Positions 10,430 to 21,600 of a stretch of DNA of 64,000 nucleotides are shown here, one piece after another. This DNA is from Patella vulgata (taxonomy: Eukaryota; Mollusca; Gastropoda; Patellidae), in NCBI RefSeq assembly GCF_932274485.2, contig NC_065884.2, positions 70,578,046 to 70,642,045 on the forward strand. Direction: 5' to 3'. The notes below the pieces were generated by a model that was given only the letters and a program-made list of their open reading frames with translations, searched no databases and was not told the origin of the DNA. Within the stretch, counting starts at the first letter, position 1. Each line of letters begins with the position of its first letter. Made by a program: the position numbers and the translations under genes.

Positions 10430-10845
10430 AACGTGGCGTCCACCTCACTCGGTAAACCTCAGCAGATTCCAGTACCCTACATCTAACCTCGGCTGTATGA
10501 ACTACTTTCAAGTTCCCGGATTACCAACGACGTTGTCCATGACGACGCCTTTGAAGAATGTTTTATCATACAAATATTTCGAAGTCTGAAGCTATTTTTC
10601 ATTTAAGTTTATCCGATTGTCTTCCAAAAAGGACAACTTTGCACTAAAAATTCTACACATGCTTCGAACGACGCAATTTTGATAACTTGTTTTCAAAGCG
10701 GAGAGTTTTCCTAATAAGTAAACCGGCGCCGCGTCACAATTGTATAGGCGTAGGGACATATCACTTACCGTAATACAGCCGAGGCTAGATGTAGAGTAAC
10801 GGAATCTGCCGAGGTTTGCCGAGTGGCGTCCCACTGTCTGTAGTG
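10430..10845. repeat. Inverted repeat, arms about 65 bp
   Basis: 'cctacatctaacctcggctg' near 10,480 reappears in reverse complement near 10,775-10,800, with neighbouring sequence also matching ('actcggtaaacctc'). The intervening 280 bp has no gene. Confidence 0.65.
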
Positions 10846-10939
10846 CAGGACGAAGGAACAGGCAGAGAAAAGTGTCTGTGTAGATGGAACAACAACACAT
10901 GCTCGATGAAGAAATGCCACTGTACAAAGAACATGTCTC

Positions 10940-11160
10940 TTACATTGTGAATGAAATGGGGTTTAACGTCTTACTGTTCTCCTCTGACTAGGCTAATGAA
11001 GACGGACGTTAAACCCCACTTCATTTAATTTTCCTATACTCTTCTGCTGCAATAAGACTATTCAAGATGGACATACGTTATGCAGTGTGCTATGACAGAC
11101 ATTTTCTATGGACAGTGGCGTTTTGTCATCGAATTCAAACCGTGAAGAGTTATTTTATGT
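10940..11160 (-). repeat. Nested SINE tail fragments
   Basis: Two SINE tails meet head to head: GGGGTTTAACGTC near 10,951 and GACGTTAAACCCC near 11,005. A diverged SINE body follows ('cagtgtgctatgacagacat'). The inverted copy lies at 36,890-37,100. Confidence 0.6.
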
Positions 11161-11480
11161 GATTTGACTCTAATAACCAAAACGGTGGTTACGATCAATG
11201 TTCAACGACCAATCTTGTCAAAACTACAACCATTTGAGAACTGCACCCAAGATGTAAATTGGAATGACATTTTCAATATATTCATTTTGCATTATCTATT
11301 TTTGAATGGCCAGGTATTTATCTAAATTTCATATAAAAACAAAGACACTTTAAAGATTTAACCTTACATCAAATAGATAGTGCAATGCATTTCCCGACAA
11401 ACAATGTCATTTCATGAATCCATTACTATAACATTCAAGGCAATATAATGTGTAATATTTTTAATGAATTAAAATAGGTA
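11161..11480. other. Duplicated flank, no gene
   Basis: Shared (inverted) with 36,660-36,890. AT-rich; no coding signal or element ends seen. Confidence 0.5.
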
Positions 11481-11484
11481 ATTG

Positions 11485-11605
11485 TAGAGGTAAGTCAGGC
11501 AATACTGACACCTGTTAAAAATTAAAGCAGTTCTGAAAAGTCAGGCAATACTGACACTAATTAAATGAAACAAAACTATTCACGACAGTCAGGCAATATT
11601 GGCAC
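11485..11605 (-). repeat. Array of GTCAGTATTGCCTGAC hairpin motifs
   Basis: Three copies, about 50 bp apart, of a motif with 5-bp complementary ends (GTCAG and CTGAC) around a six-base loop. They sit directly downstream of the SGNH relic on the same strand. The same association recurs at 35,700-35,775 and 36,535-36,660. Confidence 0.7.
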
Positions 11606-11758
11606 ATTATATTGGCTACAAATTAAATTATCCACGCCTATGGCAAATCCTATATCGTTGAGATGTACACCATCATGCTGTAACAAATTGTGGCGGTTCC
11701 GCCACATCCCTCGGTGTCCCGAAAATATAAAGATAGGGCACTTTCTCTCCATTTCCAT
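11600..11758 (-). pseudogene. SGNH-hydrolase relic, C-terminal end
   Basis: Encodes HRGMWRNRHNLLQHDGVHL. DGVHL is the block V Asp-x-x-His signature of SGNH/GDSL hydrolases. Better preserved relatives lie at 35,352-35,610 and 35,940-36,517. SGNH domains of this type are carried by several invertebrate retrotransposon groups. The element is a fossil and incomplete here. Confidence 0.6.
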
Positions 11759-12032
11759 TTATCTTCCTGGGAATCATACCTCTCAACTGTGGTATTTTGT
11801 GTACATGACCGACAGTGCACTTTTCATCCAAATCATCTGCAAGACAGTCCATCAAAACATCGCCTATATCATCTTCGTCTTCCCATGGTTCTGCAAGACA
11901 ATCCCTCAAAACATCGCTTATATCATCTTCGTCTTCCCAGAATTCTGCAAGACAATCCCGTAAAACATCGCCTATATCATCTTCGTCATGACCGTTCTGT
12001 AAAACCCGTTGTATCATAAGACGTTGGTTCAT
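11673..12032 (-). CDS. Hypothetical acidic protein with three 18-residue repeats
   Basis: From the ATG at 12,032 this gives about 120 residues starting MNQRLMIQRVLQNG. It contains three near-identical repeats built on DEDDIGDVLRDCLAE, 54 bp each, then a basic segment (IPRKINGNGEKV). Its last third overlaps the SGNH relic in another frame. The V2 counterpart (33,540-33,768) has a single repeat, so the repeat expanded or contracted after the duplication. No family is recognised. It could be an N-terminal piece of the SGNH-bearing element. I doubt that it is expressed. Confidence 0.3.
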   Translation of the reverse strand: MNQRLMIQRVLQNGHDEDDIGDVLRDCLAEFWEDEDDISDVLRDCLAEPWEDEDDIGDVLMDCLADDLDEKCTVGHVHKIPQLRGMIPRKINGNGEKVPYLYIFGTPRDVAEPPQFVTA

Positions 12033-12089
12033 GATTGACTTTTTTATGACGTAAGTTGAACACGACTGACCCAAGTTAAATGCGTTTTG

Positions 12090-12871
12090 TAGGAACCTAA
12101 ACGCGAAATATCCTATGTAATGTAGTCTGTACAGAAATTATTATACACACCAAATAATCACAGTCTAGGGCTAAACATCGAAGAATACGAGTCCAGAAAT
12201 CAACGCTCCTCGATTCATCGGCAACAAAACGAAAAAACTATGTTCCCAGATTACCAAGAGACGGATTTCTCGGGCCATTACTTCAGGACAAGAACTGTCA
12301 CTTGTGGATATTGCAATTGTCAATGGTTTCTTTTACGTGTACGCTAACTGCAGTCCAAAGACTGTTCTAAAGAAGAGGAATTATTTAAAATTTAATAGGC
12401 GCCCAGTTTTGACATTAAAAAGTGATACCCATATATTTAATTCTATTACTTTTACATCCGGGTAACGTCATTGATATATTAACAATCCATTGCATGTCTA
12501 ATCACTGTATGAAACTATTCAATATATCAGGATAGGTCACGTGAATTGTATGGCATGAATAGAGAAAGATTACGTCACGATGTATGACGTCAATAGACAG
12601 GGGAACACCCAGATTTTAAAATTCAAAACAAATATAATTACGACTAACTACAGTAGATCGTTTCTACATACATATTTGTATAAATAAAATGTCTACAAAC
12701 ACAATAAAAACCTCACTGGTTTGAACGAATAAAATGAATAGTCAGATCGTTATGTTCCTTAACGCCGTCACATATGTAACAATTAATATAATAGATATCT
12801 GAGTAACTTCCTAATTTATGATGCAGGATGGGGTATTTTTATCAATAGGCCACTCTAGTCCCTTTAAATAG
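12090..12871. other. Duplicated flank, no gene
   Basis: Matches 30,775-33,480 inverted, where V2 additionally carries the hAT-like insertion (30,890-31,685) and a 1.1-kb insertion (32,207-33,320). The region keeps the uninterrupted versions of both sites. Confidence 0.65.
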
Positions 12872-13195
12872 GGTGTAGGGGGGTCACGGTGGCTAAGTGG
12901 GTAAGACGCTGGCTCGCTAGCTTGGAGGTCGGGTGTTCGATCCCTGCATTGGCTGAGAAAATTCATCCAGATTTTCCGGCGTGGTTCCCCCTTCTCAGTG
13001 ATGCAGGACGGAGGACAGCTGTCTAGTCGTTCGGATGGGACGAAAAACCGAGGTCCCGTGTACATATTGGAGTGGACGTAAAATATCCCTTGACAGTTGG
13101 AATTCTATTTAAGAGTAGGCCATAGTGCCGCTGTCCGGGCAAAATTTCCCTCATAGCACACTGTATGGCGTATGCCCGTCTTCATTAGCCTAGTT
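12872..13195 (+). repeat. SINE with 10-bp target duplication, V1
   Basis: Head GGTCACGGTGGCTAAGTGGG, B-box GTGTTCGATCCCTG, body as in the main family. Flanked by CTTTAAATAG at 12,862-12,871 and 13,196-13,205. It lacks the usual GTTAAACCCC tail and ends '...cattagcctagtt', so it may be a tail-less variant. Shared with V2 (30,455-30,772), hence older than the V duplication. Confidence 0.85.
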
Positions 13196-13205
13196 CTTTA
13201 AATAG

Positions 13206-14329
13206 AGTAAATACTACGTTATTGTAGCTATTAGCTTATTGGGATACAATGTTTCAGCTTGAGAGATACAAGTGACGTCAGTACACTCGGGTCAAAAAAC
13301 ATGTGATCGGTGCATGTTTTCTCCAAATGGCTGATTATGATTGGTTTGCCCTTATCCAATCAGCTGGGTTTAGTAACTAGTTCACTTCATCTTAGTTATA
13401 AACAAGTCATTTGGTTTTCTATCTCACTGAACAAGGAAGGATTTTTTTTCACAGTAACTGTTTACGTTTAAATGCTTTGTATGGGGTAAATCCATTATTT
13501 GTAATAATATTAACTACATGAATATACGTTACAAATATAATGTTAAAATAAATATAATATTAGCGACATGAATGTAAATGATATACTAAATACAATTAAA
13601 GGGACTACCCCGATTTGAAAATAGTCTCAAAAATAAAAGTCCGAGTTCGTATGAAATTTAAGCGCCACAATATAGAGGAATGGTGTATTTACCCTGCCTC
13701 AAAATTTCAGCTCAAAATATTGAGTTGTTTGGACGTGAACGTCAAAAATGCTTATCCGGACACGTAACCCTTTTAAGATTTCTGGTCATTTTTTTCGTTG
13801 GGTGACCTGATACTCTATCGCCGTTCCTTTAGAGGTCTATGCAGTGAATGGCCCATGTGCCGTACTGAATAACGAAAGGTACATTTCACCTACACATTGT
13901 TTTTATAAAATAAATGTCTGGTTTTTTATCCAGACACCGCATAATACAGCTTGGGACACCGTTCTTCATTTTCAGATGAATACTGACGGGTGTAAGTTGT
14001 TTGAAAACATATCACAAATATTGAATTAGTTGGTCGGCCCTTAGGTGCGGGATGTTAAGGAGTTTTAACACAAAATTAAGCAGTTTCATTCTCCAAAATA
14101 TTATCGGGATTTTTTTTTAATAAATGTGAACGTAATAATGTAAATGCTGTATTGGTAGCTGATAAAATAAGAGACTTTATTATATTTAGACTCAAAACAA
14201 GACCCTAACATTGGTGAGATCATTGGTGTATTTCATAAGAATGGTGTATAGCTTTAACTGTAAATACCTAACACACCCCCGGTGAAGTTGAGTCAGGGTT
14301 ATTGTTTGCATTTTCATTGAACACATGTA
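13206..14329. other. Duplicated flank, no gene
   Basis: Closely matches 29,376-30,454 in inverted orientation. No coding frame, tandem repeat or recognised element. A duplicated 'gggactaccccgatttgaaa' stretch is present in both copies. Confidence 0.5.
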
Positions 14330-15665
14330 TGAAAAATCACGTTTTAGGTCACAATTTTAAACCAATCTTGATGAAACTTGAAATGCATGTTTATCACCCA
14401 AAGATCTTGGTCCCTTTCGATATTTGCGCATATCGGATCGTAACTTCCTGAATTATGGCAGCTGATTGTACGAAAAATCGTCTTTTGTTTAGCTTGTGGT
14501 CCCTCTGGAGGTCACAATTATTATCCAATTTAAGAAACCGTTTGACTATATCACCGATACACCGTAATGAAGATTAAGTTCGAATTTTGTGAAAATCGGA
14601 CCAAAATTGCCGGAAAAAATGTCCGCCGCTTGTACACGAATAGTGTAAAAAATATGGTATATCAAAGCTTGTGAACCCTGTGGAGGTCACAATTTTAATC
14701 TTATTTTGATGAAACTTGATATGCTTGTTTATAGCCCAAAGATCTCGAATCCTTTCGATATTTGTGCATATCGGATTGTAACTTTCTGAATTATGGCCCC
14801 TGATTATACAAAAAATCGCCCTTTTTTAGCCTGTGGTCCCTTTGTAGGTCACAACTATTATCTGATTTAAAAAACCGTTCAAATATATCACCGTTACAAA
14901 GTATTGTTGGTTGAGTTCGAATTTCATGAACATTTGACCAAAACTGACATACAAAATGCCCCCCCCCCCACCGTACGCAAACACTTTAACGCTGGTATAT
15001 CAAGGTTGTGGACCATCTAGAGGTCACAATGTAGATCCAATTTTGATGAACCTTGAAATGCATGTTTATAACCCAAAAATCTTGGTTGCTTTCGATATTC
15101 GCGCATATCGGATCGTTACTTCCTGAAATATATCAATGATTGTACGAAAAATCGCGTTTTTAGCTTGTGGTCCCTCTAGAGGTCACAATTTTTATCTGTT
15201 TTACAAAAATTTTCAAATATATCATCGTTACACTGTAATGTTGGTAGAGCTTGAATTTCGTGAAAATCGGACCAAGACTGTCGGACAAAATGGCCGCCCC
15301 TCGTACGCAAATAGTGTAAACATCTGGTATATCAAGGTTGTGGGCCCTTTAGAGGTACAATTTTGATCCGATTTGGATGACACTTGATATACATGTTTAT
15401 AACCCATAGATCTTGGTTCCTTGTGATATTTGCGCATATGGATTGTAACTGCCTGAATTATTGCCCTTGATTGTACGAAAATTCGCGTTTTTAGCTTGTG
15501 GTCCCTCTAGAGGTCATAATGTTTATCCGTTTTGAAAGACCATTTTAGTATATAACCGTTGCATCCTAATGATGGTTGAGTTTGAAATTCGTGAAAATCG
15601 GACTAAAAGGTCACCCCTCGTACTCAAATAGTGTAAATATATGGTATATCAAGGTTGTGGAACCA
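14330..15665 (+). repeat. Dimeric satellite array, best example (V1)
   Basis: 'taacttcctgaattatgg' or close variants begin near 14,441, 14,779, 15,116 and 15,446, giving units of about 335 bp. Within each unit, 'agcttgtggtccctctagagg' and 'aggttgtggaccctctagagg' lie about 168 bp apart, so each unit is two diverged 168-bp halves. CCTCTAGAGG is a perfect 10-bp palindrome. Matches 28,255-29,375 inverted. Confidence 0.85.
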
Positions 15666-15965
15666 CCGTTTTATATGGTGATTTCTTTTTATCTTCTGTT
15701 TGTAAGTGCAGTGTATACATGTCTTTGTCACCGTTTTTATAATAGTCAGACCTTTTATGCTCCGTAACGACGTCACATTAAGACGACTGTATTGGCTTCT
15801 TTACTTTCTATGTAACACCTCAATCGTTTACATGAATAAAAGTCTTTTATGCTCCTTAAGGCCGTCACATGTAAAAAAATATATAGATATTTGAGAAACT
15901 CCCTTGTTTAATAAGTATGCCAATAATAATATATAATTTAAAGAAATTGTGTATGTATATATAAC
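15666..15965. other. Duplicated flank, no gene
   Basis: Matches 27,490-27,790 inverted. Contains two related 'ttttatgctcc(g/t)taa' words followed by 'gtcaca'; no gene seen. Confidence 0.5.
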
Positions 15966-16247
15966 ATGACATGAACTGAAATGGGGTTTAACGTCCTACT
16001 GTTATGCTCATATACTGGCTATTGAAGACTGGCATACGCGATACGGGGTGCTATGGGGGAACTTTTGTCCGTGCAGCGACACTATGGTCTACTTTTATAT
16101 TGAATTCCATCTGTCAAAGGAACCTCGACTTTCCGTTTCATTCGAAGACTAGACAGCTTTCTCGGTCATCGCAGGGATCGAACACGAAACATCCAGACTA
16201 GCGAGCTTGCGTCTTACCAACTTAGCCACCGTGGCTCCCTGTATGTA
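15966..16247 (-). repeat. Diverged SINE cut at the V1/U2 junction
   Basis: Tail 'gaaatggggtttaacgtcct' and head 'agccaccgtggctccct' (minus-strand SINE). The V2 copy (27,225-27,488) has complete 14-bp duplications CATGTTATACATAC on both sides. Here the head-side duplication is cut short to GTATGTATAAC, exactly where U2 begins. Confidence 0.85.
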
Positions 16248-16592
16248 TAACTTGGCCTAATACAAACACACTGGTAAACCCGTCCCAGGATAGGTCACGT
16301 CAATTGTATGCATCAATAGAGAAAGGTTATGTGACGTCAATAGAAAAAGTTGTCACGTGGTATGACATCAATAGAAAGGGGAATACCCTGATTTTAAAAT
16401 TCAAACCAACAAACACATCGCCTGGCTACAGTAGATCGTTAAAATTAATAATTACTGATATACATTTCAACTGGCTGCACGTAAGTAGTATATCAATACT
16501 AAATTCTAAAAAAACAAACATGATTACGCCAGACTGCAGTAAATATTAATAATTAGTAACTGCAGTTAAACGTACATTATGCATGAACTAAA

Positions 16593-16954
16593 AATGAAAT
16601 GAAATGGAGTTTAACGTCCTACTGTTCTGCTCCTAACCTGGGCTAATGAAGACGGGCATACGCCATACAGTGTGCTATGAGGGAAATTTTGCCCGGACAG
16701 CGGCACTACGGCCTACTCTTATATCGAATTCCAACTGCCAAGGGATCTTTTACGTGTACGCCAATGTGTACACGGGACCTCGGTTTTTCGTCCCATCCGA
16801 ACGACTAGACAGCTTTCCTTGTCAGTCCCTCCGTCCTGCGTCACTGACAAGGGAGAACCACGCCGGAAAATCTGGATGAACTTTCTCGGCCAATGCAGGG
16901 ATCGAACACCCGACCTCCAGGCTAGTGAGCTAGCGTCTTACCCACGTGATCCCC
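16593..16954 (-). repeat. Full-length SINE in U2, same site as in U1
   Basis: Same orientation and same duplicated target GCATGAACTAAA (16,581-16,592 and 16,955-16,966) as the U1 copy. It is therefore inherited by duplication, not an independent insertion. Confidence 0.9.
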
Positions 16955-17275
16955 GCATGAACTAAATCTGCTTAATGCAGGTCTTTCTATAGGACTGAAA
17001 TGTTATCTAAATCATTATTTAAACATTAACTTATCCAGACCATAATCAACTCTCGATGTCATCGCTACTCGGCGATATTTACTGGACTTGAATCCGATCT
17101 GCTGCTCAACGCTCATTGATGATTAAATCCAAAATGGATAATTGAAACTATATTTTTTATCGTACCGACTTTACTAATGATGATCGAGGCTAGTTCTAAA
17201 ATTCAAAACTAATATCTCTGTTCAGAGTGATCAATTTGACTGAAATGTTCAACAAATTAACTTTACATTATCTAG

Positions 17276-17895
17276 TTTTTATACGCCCACAATTTCATGT
17301 GGACTTGCATATTGTCGTCGCGTCTGGACGTCCGTCCACAATTGTTTCATGAAAATCAGACCAAAACTGACGGACAAAATGACTTCCCCCGTACGCTAAT
17401 AGTGTAAAAATATGTCATATCAAGGTTGTGGACCCTCGAAAGGTCACAATTTTGATAAAACTTGAAATGCATGTTTATAACCCCAATATCTTGGTTTGCT
17501 TTCGATATTTGCGGATATCGGATCGTAACTTCCTGAAATATGGCCCCTGATTGTACGACAAATCACGTTTTTAGCTTGTGGTCCCTCTAGAGGTCACAAT
17601 TTTTATCCGATTCAAAACAACGTTTTAGTATATCACCTTTACACCCTAATGATGGTTGAGTTTGAAATTCGTGAAAATCGGACCAAAACTGCCTGACAAA
17701 ATGGCCACCCCTCGCATGCAAATAGTGTAAATATATGGTACATAAAGGTTGTGGACCGCCTAAAAGACACAATTTTGATCCGATTTTGATGAAACTTGAC
17801 ATACATCTTTATAACCCAAAGATCTTGGTTCCTGCTGATATTCGCGCATATGGCCCTGAATTGTTTGTTTAGCTTGTTCTCTATCCATCTATCCA
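17276..17895 (+). repeat. Dimeric satellite array, U2
   Basis: Starts with the terminal motif 'tttttatacgcccacaattt' and carries fewer half-units than the U1 array. It ends with the same 'ctatccatctatccaaatgt' flank. Confidence 0.75.
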
Positions 17896-18304
17896 AATGT
17901 GGGCGCTGCCTGGCGGTCGCTGGTTAACTATTATAGTGAGAACTACCAGCTCTATCTAAACTCCCATAATGCACCTGTAACATTAATAATTACTGATTAT
18001 TAATTTAAAAAATGAAATGAATGGGGTTTAACGTCTTACTGTTCTGCTCCTAGATACACATTTAAACTGGCTGCACTTGGGTGTAATGTTATATAGATTT
18101 TTGATTTTGGTTTTTTACGTTTTAATGGGTTTTATAATTCAGAACAATAATACAGGCAAAGACTTAACAGTAAAAAAACCCCAGATAGATGGCTTACTGG
18201 AATGTTATTTCATCCATTGTATGGAAACAGAGGTGTTCAAACAAATAGGCATTAAGTACAGACACGGTTTGTGTAGATTTATCAAACACATCACCACAAG
18301 CACT

Positions 18305-19543
18305 ATGGGAAACCGTAAAAGTACAGCACTATTGAGGTCGTGTAAGAATGGTGATTATGATAGCATTGTGCCGTTGCTGAAACGCGGAGCCAGCGTTGAA
18401 TATACTGATTTGTATGGTAATACTCCATTGCTTGCGGCTATCACGAATCATCATACAAATTGTGTAGAGTTGTTACTGAATAATGAATATTCCCCTGCCA
18501 ATACAAAACACAGGGACAAGACTGTGAACACACCTTTAATGGTGGCAGTAAATAATGTAGATATTGTCAGATTGTTGATAAACAGTGGGTGCCAATTAAA
18601 TAAGACGAATCGGTTTAAAGATTCTGCACTACACCTGGCTGTCCGATTTAACAATGTTAAAGTGGTTGAATTACTTCTGAAAAGTGGTATTGATGTTACC
18701 CTTAAAAATAAGAATGGCCGTACCGCACTACAGATGGCTTCCATTCTTAACTACGAGAGAATTTTCAACATATTGGTCCGAGATGCATTGGTGTCTCGTG
18801 AAAGGGCGCAGTTCAAAAAATTACTTAAACACGTCGCTTTCTTGGATGTTGGGTTACTAGAAATCCCTTACCGTAAAGAAGACTCACAAATGGTGGAGAT
18901 TTTAATGGAGAGATATCTGAACCAGGGTTCTCCCACTTACAAATGTTTGTTATTTTATCCTGTGAAGTATCGTGACATAAAGTGGACTAAAATATTAATC
19001 GAACGCGGTATTCCCCTCGATGCGTCGTTGCTAGACGTCGCTTATGCAAACCGAGATTTTGAAATGGTGGATATCTTAATCGAGAAGGGCCTGGAACATA
19101 ATATTGATCAACGAAGTAGTAAACCAATGATAAATTATGCTGTGAAACATAGCGACCTAAAGCGGGTTAAAATATTACTTGAACACGACAGTCACTTCGA
19201 TTTGTTGTTACTAAACGTCGCTTATATACACAACGATTTCGAAATAGTGAATATTTTGATAGAGAAGGGCTTGGAACATAATATTGATCAGACAAGTGGT
19301 ACACCAATGATATATTATTGTGCAGTGAATAATGACCATGAATGGGTTCAAAAGCTGTTGAATCATAAAACTTACAACTATATTCTAAATTGTGTAGGGT
19401 CGTTTCTAGATCCGACCGACATTTCCAAAGCCACCAATGCGGTTGTCGAGTATTTTCGTGTTGATAGGAATCCAATCGGGTTTACAACGTACGAATACTA
19501 TCGATGTTTTTTTTTCGGTAGTACATCAGCTCAATGTGCTTGA
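18305..19543 (+). CDS. Ankyrin-repeat protein, copy 2 (412 aa, predicted N-myristoylated)
   Basis: Same architecture as copy 1: MGNRKST start, canonical ankyrin repeats up to about residue 170, then degenerate repeats with ILIEKGLEHNIDQ. The linker after the fifth repeat is shorter (VRDALVSRERAQF) than in copy 1. The frame is open for 76 codons further upstream and includes a hydrophobic run (YRFLILVFYVLMGFII). That extension is not open in copy 3 and falls in what aligns to flanking DNA, so I take ATG 18,305. The C-terminus reads on past EYY into RCFFFGSTSAQCA and stops within SINE-derived sequence. Expression and partners are unknown. Confidence 0.75.
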   Translation: MGNRKSTALLRSCKNGDYDSIVPLLKRGASVEYTDLYGNTPLLAAITNHHTNCVELLLNNEYSPANTKHRDKTVNTPLMVAVNNVDIVRLLINSGCQLNKTNRFKDSALHLAVRFNNVKVVELLLKSGIDVTLKNKNGRTALQMASILNYERIFNILVRDALVSRERAQFKKLLKHVAFLDVGLLEIPYRKEDSQMVEILMERYLNQGSPTYKCLLFYPVKYRDIKWTKILIERGIPLDASLLDVAYANRDFEMVDILIEKGLEHNIDQRSSKPMINYAVKHSDLKRVKILLEHDSHFDLLLLNVAYIHNDFEIVNILIEKGLEHNIDQTSGTPMIYYCAVNNDHEWVQKLLNHKTYNYILNCVGSFLDPTDISKATNAVVEYFRVDRNPIGFTTYEYYRCFFFGSTSAQCA

Positions 19544-19904
19544 AGGGCAATTTTGCTACGGCCTTTTTTTATTTCGAATTCCAAATGTCACATGACAGGA
19601 ATTCATCACGAATAACTCAGAACAATGTTCTCATCTTGCGGCTAAGCGGAGTTTACACGATCGACTGACTCATCAGACAAATGGTCGGATGGACAGCTTG
19701 TGGCATTGATAGGATCAGTTATATTCATGTCCAACTCATGCAATAGCCAATCAAATTGCGTTATATTAGACAACGCCATGTGATGTATGGCTTGGCAACC
19801 TGAATTCCTGATTAAAGATGTCTTTGACTGTCGCTTCGAGTACTTTGACGTCCTATAAAATTGATTCTAAACCTATCCGCGACTGAATTAGAATATTTAA
19901 TAAC
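19544..19904 (+). other. 3' flank of ankyrin copy 2
   Basis: SINE remnant followed by sequence shared with U1 and U3. No further gene. Confidence 0.45.
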
Positions 19905-21139
19905 TGTAATAATATTGCTAGAATTTCTGCTCTTGAAATTAATGGTGGCAGTATGTTTCATTAATTAATATCTTTGGCAAGTTAGTAATTTTGGTTTTAG
20001 CTAGTATTGTTATGCTTGTGCTTGTATCCATATTATGCAGCTATATAGAGAATAAAATATAATCATTCATAAGTTGAGATTGATAGGATTATTAAATAAT
20101 ATAATATCACTAGTTAGGTGTGTATATTATCAGGTTAAACTGACCTGTAGTAAATTAGAGTAAAATTAAAGTTAAATTGAGGGTCTCTAGGGCGTAGGTT
20201 TAAAAAAAAAATGTTTTGATATAACTAAGGAATAATAATGATAAGGAAACGGAATAGGGAATAAAATAAGGAACTAATGTTGTCTCCGGATCGCAGTAAA
20301 AAAAATGGCAAATCTAAGAATAACGTTTGTGAGTGATTAACTCTAGTTTCCAAGGTGGCCGTGTGTGTTTTGTTGTTTCGTATATAATGTAATTTTCGGA
20401 CTCTAGTCCAAAGTCTCAAGATTTTAGTTTTAGTCGGGTTAAACTAAATTTGAGTAATTTTAACTTTTAAATAAAAAGTTGAATTGCTATTATTTGTCTT
20501 TTTGTGTTGTCCATATATGTGGCTAAATAAGTAGAGTAGCGTAATTTTGAATCTCTAGTCCAAGGTTTCAAAATTAAGTAATTTGACTTTTGAATAAAAA
20601 GTTAGGTTATGGAAAAAATCCCATATAGTTAAATATAGGGATGTAGGTTATAGTTTTCCTGGGGAAAAACTAAAATTATTGGCTCGTTAAATTGTGAGAT
20701 TATCGCAAAGTCATTAATACGAGTTTAATACGAGGTTAAGGTAACCATACGACACTTTTTAGAAAAGTGGAGGTATACGGTAATTTTATCCGTATATAAT
20801 TTTGTGTAATTAAATTTTGCTTTAGAAACGTAATATAAACGTTAAATATATATTTGATAAATGCTATTATGTCATTAATTAAATTTTGCTTTAAATTGTT
20901 AATGCGAGGTGGTTAGGAATGTGTAATTTGACATTAGGTCGGATTATTATAAACAATAGGTTCTAACACTGTTAAATTTGACGTGTGTGAAAGTCACAAT
21001 ATATAGGATATAGTTAACTGTATGTGTCATTAAAAGTTAGGTATATTCTGATTGTAATGTTTATATAAATATTGACTGGTGTTTGGGGGGAGTGGGTGCG
21101 CAACCATTTCCTTCAACATAGTTGTATTCTAAATAATGT

Positions 21140-21600
21140 TTATATAATACTAATGATGGAATAGGTAACGCGCGATTGTTTCATGTATTGGTGTATTTGT
21201 GTTAGCTCACATACCAAATGGTAGATTAATATGATTAGGTCAAAAAGGTCACATTACTGACTGAGAAATATCTATATATATATTTGTGACTGTCGTTTGT
21301 CTGTTCGGGGTGGGCGGCTACACTAGGTCTGCCCCGAGTCTGAAATTTGGGGTATAGGGGTAGCTCGGACCGGTGAGTAACATAGGCCAGGTGGCGTTAG
21401 TCTACCACTTCCGGTTTCGGAGTTATGACCCCCGAGCGAAGTCTGTTCGGGGTTGGCAGCTACACTAGGTCTGCCCCGAGTATGAAATTTGGGGTATAGA
21501 GGTAGCTCGGACCGGGGAGTAACATAGACTAGGTGGCGTTAGTTTACCACTTCCGGTTTCGGAGTTATGACCCCCGAGGGAAGCCGGGTATCCTGCTAGT
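21140..21600 (+). repeat. Tandem duplication, first copy
   Basis: 'taatgatggaataggtaacg' at about 21,151 and again at about 21,606 starts two parallel stretches. Each contains 'gttagctcacataccaaat' and then a Helitron-like copy, so element and left flank were duplicated together. Confidence 0.8.
21271..21599 (+). mobile_element. Helitron-like non-autonomous element, two internal repeats
   Basis: Starts TCTATATATATATTTGTGAC and ends in a GC-rich hairpin-like segment followed by TATCCTGCTAG with T after it. A 5' TC, a 3' hairpin and a terminal CTRR (here CTAG) are Helitron hallmarks. Two internal units of about 150 bp (from 'gttcggggt' to 'cccccgagcgaag') sit between the ends. No Rep/helicase is present, so it depends on an autonomous partner. 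Confidence 0.7.

Larger units (their letters stand above)
7806..16250 (+). repeat. Segmental duplication copy V1
   Basis: Matches V2 (27,211-40,020) in inverted orientation, element by element: satellite, SINE, 68-bp repeats, 196-bp repeats, short inverted repeats, SGNH relic with acidic-repeat frame, SINE, satellite, SINE. V2 is longer because it carries at least three extra insertions. V1 ends abruptly at the U2 junction, inside a SINE target duplication. Confidence 0.85.

Noticed and set aside
10592-10927. 111-codon minus-strand frame in V1
   Set aside because: Spans an inverted repeat and SINE-like debris, is disrupted in V2 and lacks any domain.
12872-12950. tRNA gene at a SINE head
   Set aside because: A- and B-box words are present, but the acceptor and T stems do not form and the unit is repeated with a long body and tail.
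15228-15437. Recurring antisense open frames of 60-124 codons in the satellite arrays (e.g. LIYQMFTLFAYEGRPF)
   Set aside because: They appear wherever the same satellite half-unit occurs, start at arbitrary points and lack any domain. Shared DNA repeat, not a protein family.
18077-18304. N-terminal extension of ankyrin copy 2 with a hydrophobic segment, as a signal anchor
   Set aside because: Not open in copies 1 and 3, falls in aligned flanking DNA, and would remove the conserved MGNRKS start from the N-terminus.
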